Shown here: positions 6,349 to 11,173 of the stretch, piece by piece
How the letters are laid out: each line of letters opens with the position of its first letter
Numbering within the stretch: the stretch's first letter is position 1
The notes under the pieces: model-generated
The model's input: the letters and a program-made list of their open reading frames with translations, nothing else
Databases searched by the model: none
What the model was told of the DNA's origin: nothing
Program-made: the position numbers and the translations under genes
Origin: JBFFSQ01 sp041572275
Lineage (GTDB): Bacteria > Pseudomonadota > Gammaproteobacteria > SZUA-229
Assembly: GCA_041572275.1 (NCBI GenBank)
Contig: JBFFSQ010000092.1
Coordinates: 1-11,173, forward strand
Direction: 5' to 3'
DNA: 11,173 bases

Positions 6349-6557
6349 CTGGGTTTTAGGGTCAGCGAGTATAGGATTATCTGTTCTGATTCTGTATCCA
6401 AATGCTTCAAAAATTCACCAAATGTCGCCAATTTCGGAAAATAGTATTTTTTTTAAAGATTGAAACCTGAGCCGTTAATTTTGGCAGTTAGAGCAGTATA
6501 TTTCCAGATGCAGGTCTCACATAGGGATGCTGACACAGGCAGCCCCGTTCAACGTTC

Positions 6558-7022
6558 TTAGCGAGCACCCAGATAGTTCAACTGGCGCCAGGCTTCATAC
6601 ACAACGACTGAAACAGAATTAGATAGATTCATGCTACGGCTATTAGCTAGCATAGGTATACGCAGAACATGTGTTTTGGGTAGTGTCATCAAATAGTCTT
6701 CAGGTAGACCACGGGTTTCTGGACCAAAGATAAATACATCACCCGCTTCAAAACAGGCTGAGCTGTGGGTCTGTGTTCCTTTTGTTGAGCAGGCAAATAT
6801 ACGATGGGTGTCGATGGCTGTTAAGAACTGCTCGAGACTATCGTAGTTTTTTACCTGTGCAAATTCATCATAATCCAGACCGGCGCGTCTCAATTTCTTG
6901 TCATCTAGCTCAAATCCCAGAGGGTGAATTAGGTGTAATTGGCAGCCAGTATTGGCACACAGGCGAATGATGTTCCCGGTATTGGGTGGGATCTCAGGCT
7001 GGTACAGGGCAATATGAAACAT
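6558..7022 (-). CDS. trmL: tRNA (cytidine/uridine-34-2'-O)-methyltransferase TrmL
   Basis: This 154-residue minimal SPOUT enzyme (E. coli TrmL 157) shows all three SpoU motifs: PEIPPNTGNIIRLCANTG (9-26), IFGPETRGLP (98-107) and the SAM-binding knot RIPML..SRSMNLSNSVSVV followed by VYEAWRQ (121-147). TrmL dimers methylate the ribose of the wobble base in certain leucine tRNAs. The gene stands alone on the minus strand, facing the end of gpsA, and diverges from the pilus operon. No Shine-Dalgarno sequence is visible before the ATG, so the transcript may be leaderless or have a short A/T-rich leader. The E. coli neighbourhood also ends with trmL near gpsA-cysE, but cysE is not present here. Confidence 0.96.
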   Translation of the reverse strand: MFHIALYQPEIPPNTGNIIRLCANTGCQLHLIHPLGFELDDKKLRRAGLDYDEFAQVKNYDSLEQFLTAIDTHRIFACSTKGTQTHSSACFEAGDVFIFGPETRGLPEDYLMTLPKTHVLRIPMLANSRSMNLSNSVSVVVYEAWRQLNYLGAR

Positions 7023-7117
7023 TAGTTGAAATTTTCACTATTTATCATGAACTTAGGTGAATTATTTTATGTAAAATGAAAAATATAGTCTATGCTTAAA
7101 TAAGATGCGGAGAATTT

Positions 7118-7165
7118 ATGAAAAATTCAGGATTTTCCGGCGTCCAATCTGATTTACAATTGTGA
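7118..7165 (+). CDS. Possible 15-codon small ORF upstream of the pilus ATPase gene
   Basis: The ORF reads ATG to TGA and encodes MKNSGFSGVQSDLQL. It has an unusually good ribosome binding site for this region: GGAG at 7109-7112, 5 nt before the ATG. It lies in the 193-bp divergent region between trmL and the AAA ATPase gene. A TATAGT at 7084-7089 could be a -10 element for it, although no clear -35 is seen. It resembles no peptide known to me. It may be a leader peptide, a small protein, or a chance ORF. No attenuator hairpin is obvious after it. Confidence 0.25.
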   Translation: MKNSGFSGVQSDLQL

Positions 7166-7215
7166 CCAAATGATTAATGGATATGCTCGATGACTAGACG
7201 GCAGGCAACAACGAT

Positions 7216-8598
7216 ATGATGTACCTGGAGCATTTTGGGCTAGAACGTTCGCCCTTTAAAATAACCCCAGACACCAGTTTGTTTTATACAGGTAACAAAC
7301 GCGGTGCCGCTCTGGAAGCCCTGAAATATGCGATTTTAGCCGGTGAAGGCATTATCAAAGTGGTTGGCGAAGTGGGTAGTGGTAAAACCATGCTGTGCCG
7401 CATGCTTGAAGTAGAGTTGCCTGACCATATTGAAATCGTCTATATCGCAAATCCAAGCTTGTCCCCTGATGATATCCTTCATGTCATTGCTCTTGAACTG
7501 AAACTGGAAGTTAACAACCAGTCGAGCAAGCTGGAAGTAATGCAGAAGTTACATACTTATCTGCTAGAGAAGCATGCAAAAAACAAGCAGGTTGTATTGT
7601 TTGTTGAAGAAGCGCAAAGCATGCCGCTGGAGACGTTAGAAGAAATTCGTTTTTTAAGTAATCTTGAAACCAGTGAGCATAAATTATTGCAGATGGTGTT
7701 ATTCGGCCAGCCTGAACTGGATGAAAAGTTACGTGAACCAAATATCCGCCAGCTAAAAGAACGTATTACACACAGTTTTTATCTTGAGCCATTTCCACCA
7801 AAAGATATCTATGAATACCTGAATTATCGTATGCGAGCAGTGGGTTATCGTGGGCCGGATATTTTTTCGCCTAAGGTAGCCAGCAATATTGAAAAAAAAT
7901 CACATGGTTTAACTCGTCGCATAAACATTCTGGCCGATAAGGCGTTGCTAGCAGTTTATTCAGAAGGTGGGCATGGTGTAGCAACCAAACATATCAAGAT
8001 TGCCGCTGAGGATAGTGATTTTGAACAGATCATAAACTGGAAGCCCTGGTTGATAGCTGCAATTGTAGCTATAGGACTGGCGATGGCAGTGTGGGTAGGT
8101 ACATTAATTTCAGCACTGATTTTAAATGATGATACAACGAAGAATTTAACCACACAGTCAGATGCACAGAAGTTGCCGTTAGTGCAGCCAAAACTAGAGG
8201 CTGAAAATATTTTACAAACCTATAGCAAAAAACCTGTAGGTGGCGTATCGGCATTGCTTACAAAACGTTTAGAGATTAGCGAAGGCTGGTTAAATGAGGC
8301 GGAGTTGAAGAATTTTACCATTCAACTGGCACTGTTTGATGCCTGGGTTCCAGAAAAAGTGAATCAGTTTCTACAGAATGTGGGCAAGAGCTTGAACATG
8401 AAGGACCTGTATGTGTATGAAGCAACTATACGCGGTAAGAAAATGTACAGTATTTTGTACAATGATTATGAGTCATGGGATGTGGCTGTTCGTGATTTAC
8501 AATATTTACCAAAATCTTTGAAAGTGCATGGGCCCTATTTAAGAACCATTAAAGCCATACGTTATGACATTAACGCAGGCAATAAAACAATTAATTAA
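7216..8598 (+). CDS. mshM: ExeA/MshM-type AAA ATPase with membrane anchor and SPOR-like domain
   Basis: This 460-residue protein begins MYLEHFGLERSPFKITPD, the typical ExeA/GspA/MshM start. The ATPase (about 1-270) has Walker A GEVGSGKT (51-58), a Walker B-like strand VVLFVEEAQ (126-134) with glutamate where DEAQ is usual, and GLTRRIN (231-237). One membrane helix (about 278-302) follows, then a linker, then a SPOR-like domain (about 366-447) with FTIQLALFD, YSILYNDY and an LPKSL...GPYLRTI ending. The C-terminus should be periplasmic and could bind peptidoglycan. ExeA proteins help assemble secretins across the cell wall, and MshM serves the MSHA pilus. The mshL-type secretin gene follows after 13 nt. 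Two consecutive ATGs (7216, 7219) exist; AGG lies 10 nt before the first. The mshM assignment rests on family and context. Confidence 0.85.
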   Translation: MMYLEHFGLERSPFKITPDTSLFYTGNKRGAALEALKYAILAGEGIIKVVGEVGSGKTMLCRMLEVELPDHIEIVYIANPSLSPDDILHVIALELKLEVNNQSSKLEVMQKLHTYLLEKHAKNKQVVLFVEEAQSMPLETLEEIRFLSNLETSEHKLLQMVLFGQPELDEKLREPNIRQLKERITHSFYLEPFPPKDIYEYLNYRMRAVGYRGPDIFSPKVASNIEKKSHGLTRRINILADKALLAVYSEGGHGVATKHIKIAAEDSDFEQIINWKPWLIAAIVAIGLAMAVWVGTLISALILNDDTTKNLTTQSDAQKLPLVQPKLEAENILQTYSKKPVGGVSALLTKRLEISEGWLNEAELKNFTIQLALFDAWVPEKVNQFLQNVGKSLNMKDLYVYEATIRGKKMYSILYNDYESWDVAVRDLQYLPKSLKVHGPYLRTIKAIRYDINAGNKTIN

Positions 8599-8611
8599 GT
8601 ATGTTGGATAT

Positions 8612-10267
8612 ATGAACTTGAAATCCTCAAATTACACATGGTTATCATTGTTTGCTGTAGGCAGCAGTTTACTGTTATCGGCCTGCACTTTAAGTCGGCC
8701 ACCCGAACAGTCAGAGGGACATTTGTCAAAGGCGGATATAGTGCCCGCTGCTGAAATACCCGCGCCAGTGACTCAAACTACCCTATTGCCCGAGCCAGAG
8801 TTACGACCCAGGCTGGAAACCTATACCGTGATCGTCAGTGATGTTCCGGCAAAAGATTTATTATTTTCGATGGCCCGTGATGCAAAACTTAATCTTGATA
8901 TTCATAGTGATATCACAGGTAATGTTACACTCAACGCGATCGATCAGACGCTGCCGCAAATTCTTGAGCGTTTAAGTCAACAGGTCTCCATGCGTTACAG
9001 TATTGAAGATTCAACATTACGGGTTCGTGCAGACACTCCCTATCTGCGTAATTATAAAATTGATTATGTAAATATTTCACGTGAGGCTAGAGGTGAAATT
9101 CGTGTTGCATCTTCACTGGGTTCAACTGGGCAGTCTGATATTGGCCAAAGTAGTGGAGGCAGTGGTTCACGATCAGGTGGCAGTGGGCGCAGGGGTGATA
9201 ACAGTTCATTAACTGAAGTGAGTAACCAGTCTGAAAATAAATTCTGGCAAACACTGACGTTAAATATTAAGAGTTTTCTGGTAGAGAATGGTTCTGATAT
9301 CGAGGCAATAAATGACGATCGGGTGATCGTGAATAAAGAAACCGGTTTGATAGCAGTAAAAGCAACACAAAAACAACATGCATTAATTCAGCGATTTGTT
9401 GATCAGGTCTTAGTTAATGCCAAACGACAGGTATTAATCGAGGCGACCATCGCTGAAATTAAACTGAGTGATCGCTATCAGGCGGGTATTGACTGGTCAC
9501 TTATTGCCAGTGATCCATTATCAGGTGTCGGATTTAATTCTAATTTCAGGGGTGGAAATCTGTCATCATCGCCTGTATCGACTTTAACCATAAGTGATAT
9601 TGTTAGTGGCGATCAGCTATCAATGACACTGAGTGCATTGGAGCAGTTTGGAGATGTGCAGGTTTTGTCCAGTCCCAAAGTGATGGCGATTAATAATCAG
9701 CCAGCGATCCTAAAAGTGGTTGATAATATCGTATTCTTCGAAATCGAAGTTGATACAACAACCAATCAGACAATTACCAGTACCACTTATGAAACAACAA
9801 TCAATTCAGTGCCAGTAGGTTTTGTCATGTCGGTGACGCCCTATATTAGTGAAGATAATGTAGTGACATTAAATATCCGTCCAACTATTTCCAGGGTTAT
9901 AGAAACAGTGAATGATCCGAATCCGGTGTTTGCAGATGCGGGCGTGGTCAGCGAAGTACCTGTCATTCAGGTGCGTGAAATAGAATCGATATTACAGGTT
10001 AATAGTGGTGATACCGCTATTATCGGCGGTTTGATGCAGGATACAAAAGATGATGTCACTAGAGGCGTGCCATTGTTAATGGATATTCCTTTTGTCGGCA
10101 AATTATTTTCTTATACCGATGAGCTGCAGGAAAAATCTGAACTGGTGATATTTATTAAGCCGATTGTGGTTGATCAGGCTAGTTTGGCAAGTGACCTCAA
10201 TGAGTATCAGAAGTATTTGCCTAAAGAATCCATGAGAAATAAAAAACAGGCGGTGGATAAACAATGA
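8612..10267 (+). CDS. mshL: MshL-type secretin, outer-membrane lipoprotein
   Basis: From the ATG at 8612 this is a 551-residue protein. A lipoprotein signal peptide ends in the lipobox LSAC, with the lipidated cysteine at C25. An STN-like N0 domain (about 79-139, DLLFSMARDAKLNLDI) comes next, then a Ser/Gly-rich linker (about 169-200), another N-domain (about 210-270) and the secretin core (about 274-519). The core has VQVLSSPKVMAINNQPA and the signature GGLMQD...VPLLMDIPFVGKLF. Secretins form the outer-membrane ring through which a pilus or pseudopilus passes. The frame opens at an ATG at 8564 inside the previous gene, but that start would put 16 residues before the signal peptide. The ATG at 8612 has GGA 4 nt upstream. 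The gene overlaps the next one by ATGA. A type II or IV pilus secretin other than MshL is possible. Confidence 0.9.
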   Translation: MNLKSSNYTWLSLFAVGSSLLLSACTLSRPPEQSEGHLSKADIVPAAEIPAPVTQTTLLPEPELRPRLETYTVIVSDVPAKDLLFSMARDAKLNLDIHSDITGNVTLNAIDQTLPQILERLSQQVSMRYSIEDSTLRVRADTPYLRNYKIDYVNISREARGEIRVASSLGSTGQSDIGQSSGGSGSRSGGSGRRGDNSSLTEVSNQSENKFWQTLTLNIKSFLVENGSDIEAINDDRVIVNKETGLIAVKATQKQHALIQRFVDQVLVNAKRQVLIEATIAEIKLSDRYQAGIDWSLIASDPLSGVGFNSNFRGGNLSSSPVSTLTISDIVSGDQLSMTLSALEQFGDVQVLSSPKVMAINNQPAILKVVDNIVFFEIEVDTTTNQTITSTTYETTINSVPVGFVMSVTPYISEDNVVTLNIRPTISRVIETVNDPNPVFADAGVVSEVPVIQVREIESILQVNSGDTAIIGGLMQDTKDDVTRGVPLLMDIPFVGKLFSYTDELQEKSELVIFIKPIVVDQASLASDLNEYQKYLPKESMRNKKQAVDKQ

Positions 10268-11173
10268 GCCTGCTTCTCGATGCATTAAAAAAAGCAGCCG
10301 ATGAGAAAAAGAAAGGCGATGAAGGGGGCGTTAACAAGGCGTCAGAGCAGGTAGTGGTTGATGAGGTTGACCTGAATCTTGAGCTTGAAGAAGAAGCGCC
10401 AGAAGAATTTCCTCAGGTTAATAAAGAGATCGTTAAGCCAGTTAGTGAAGTAGAAGAAAAAAGTTTTACAACTGAGGCAACTTCAAAGGCAGCTGTAGTA
10501 GAAACAACAGATGTTATAGATAAGATCGAACTGAAACTACAGGATGAGTCAGTTGAAGTAGAAAAGAGTGAGAACTCACAACAGAGTAGTGAGCAAGTTA
10601 AGCAAGAAGATGTTGAAGCAAAAACTTATAGATCATTTGGAAGGCATCAGTCTGACAGGCATGTAGAAATACAAAATGAAAAAGCTTTATCAGCATTGAT
10701 TAACAAGGGAAATCAGGCCAGCCAAATAAGTCATAGTAAAACTCAGCGACTAACAGCCGCGATAATCATTGTGTTATTTATGACAGTGACGGGTTATTTA
10801 TATCTCCAGGTTAGTGATTCTGCAGAGGCAGTGCAAGATGCTGTTGTGGTTACCGAACCGGCTATGATCAAAAAAACAGTACCAGCGGTTTCTGAAGCAA
10901 ATAAGTCTGCATCGTTTAATACGACATCTGAGCAGGTTGAAAAGGCAGTAGTAGCTTCAGCATATGCAAAGAAACCAACAACAGCAAAACAAATTAAAGC
11001 GAAGACGGTTAAGGCTCAGTCGACAAATAAAATTACAATCATTCACAAACAGGTTGATGATCCAATTGATGTATTAATTCGCAAAGCCTATGCAGCCTTC
11101 AAGCAGGATTTGTTAAAACAATCGGAATCCTTGTATCAGCAGGTTATTCACCGTGATTCTAAAAACAGAGACG
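10264..11173 (+). CDS. Bitopic TPR protein with GspB-like N-terminus (MshN position), truncated by window end
   Basis: Partial gene: 303 codons are present and no stop is reached. It starts at an ATG overlapping the secretin stop (ATGA), with GGTGGA 6 nt upstream. The protein opens MSLLLDALKKAADEKKKG, like the cytoplasmic start of GspB/ExeB proteins. An acidic, Glu/Val-rich cytoplasmic region follows (about 20-160), then a membrane helix (about 163-183) and a Lys/Ala/Thr-rich periplasmic linker (about 185-262). The window ends in what looks like a first TPR helix pair (about 267-300, LIRKAYAAFKQDLLKQSESL then YQQVI). A TPR protein in this place corresponds to MshN of MSHA operons. It probably links the ATPase or platform to the secretin. 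The family is recognised only in outline, so no symbol is given. Confidence 0.8.
   Translation, partial: MSLLLDALKKAADEKKKGDEGGVNKASEQVVVDEVDLNLELEEEAPEEFPQVNKEIVKPVSEVEEKSFTTEATSKAAVVETTDVIDKIELKLQDESVEVEKSENSQQSSEQVKQEDVEAKTYRSFGRHQSDRHVEIQNEKALSALINKGNQASQISHSKTQRLTAAIIIVLFMTVTGYLYLQVSDSAEAVQDAVVVTEPAMIKKTVPAVSEANKSASFNTTSEQVEKAVVASAYAKKPTTAKQIKAKTVKAQSTNKITIIHKQVDDPIDVLIRKAYAAFKQDLLKQSESLYQQVIHRDSKNRD

Noticed and set aside
6438..6454. AAAAT-AGT-ATTTT followed by a T8 run, as a terminator after gpsA
   Set aside because: The stem is only five A/T pairs with a 3-nt loop and no G/C base, too weak to call an intrinsic terminator, although the T-run is notable.
6260..6463. Open frame overlapping the 3' end of gpsA
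   Set aside because: It lies in a shifted frame over conserved gpsA codons and has no recognisable protein features.
6526..6540. GCTG...CAGC inverted repeat near the end of trmL as a terminator
   Set aside because: The stem is only four base pairs and no T-run follows on the trmL transcript.
8564..8611. Earlier ATG for the secretin, overlapping the ATPase gene
   Set aside because: It would put 16 residues before an otherwise normal lipoprotein signal peptide. The ATG at 8612 has a closely placed GGA.

Overview
The window looks like a chromosomal stretch from a gammaproteobacterium of moderate G+C content. The gene families and the order rhodanese (yibN-like)-grxC-secB-gpsA with trmL nearby match a neighbourhood known from Escherichia coli and relatives. 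The MSHA-type pilus/secretin genes also fit that class. The species cannot be named from the sequence alone.

Region 1 (1-3169). The 3' end of a SpoU/TrmH-type RNA methyltransferase gene on the + strand converges on a compact minus-strand operon envC-ctpA-yajL. This operon encodes a coiled-coil murein hydrolase activator with a degenerate LytM domain, a periplasmic S41 protease with a PDZ domain, and a DJ-1/YajL cysteine protein. Junctions are tight: a 0-nt gap, a 16-nt gap, and stop codons shared with the convergent gene.

Region 2 (3170-6348). A 162-bp divergent intergenic region with several palindromes separates envC from a rightward thiol/redox cluster. The cluster holds an ArsR-family repressor with two cysteines spaced as in the persulfide sensors SqrR, BigR and HlyU, then a membrane-anchored rhodanese, glutaredoxin 3 and a zinc-finger thioredoxin (TrxC type). 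The export chaperone SecB and glycerol-3-phosphate dehydrogenase GpsA follow. From the rhodanese to gpsA the genes are packed with 9 nt or less between them, so they are probably co-transcribed. This is the most attractive regulatory unit in the window: a likely sulfur/redox sensor placed directly before sulfurtransfer and disulfide-exchange proteins, and upstream of two housekeeping genes.

Region 3 (6349-7215). trmL (tRNA wobble 2'-O-methyltransferase) lies on the minus strand between a 209-bp spacer after gpsA and a 193-bp divergent region. The divergent region carries one 15-codon ORF with a good ribosome binding site.

Region 4 (7216-11173). A rightward pilus/secretion operon encodes an ExeA/MshM-type AAA ATPase with a transmembrane helix and a SPOR-like C-terminal domain, an MshL-type lipoprotein secretin, and the start of a bitopic protein with a GspB-like N-terminus and the beginning of TPR repeats. 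The window ends inside that gene. The set should anchor an outer-membrane secretin to peptidoglycan and to an inner-membrane platform encoded beyond the window.

I see no rRNA, tRNA, CRISPR array, insertion sequence or phage gene. No fully novel system is evident. The best leads are the sensor-rhodanese-redoxin cluster and the SPOR-fused pilus ATPase.
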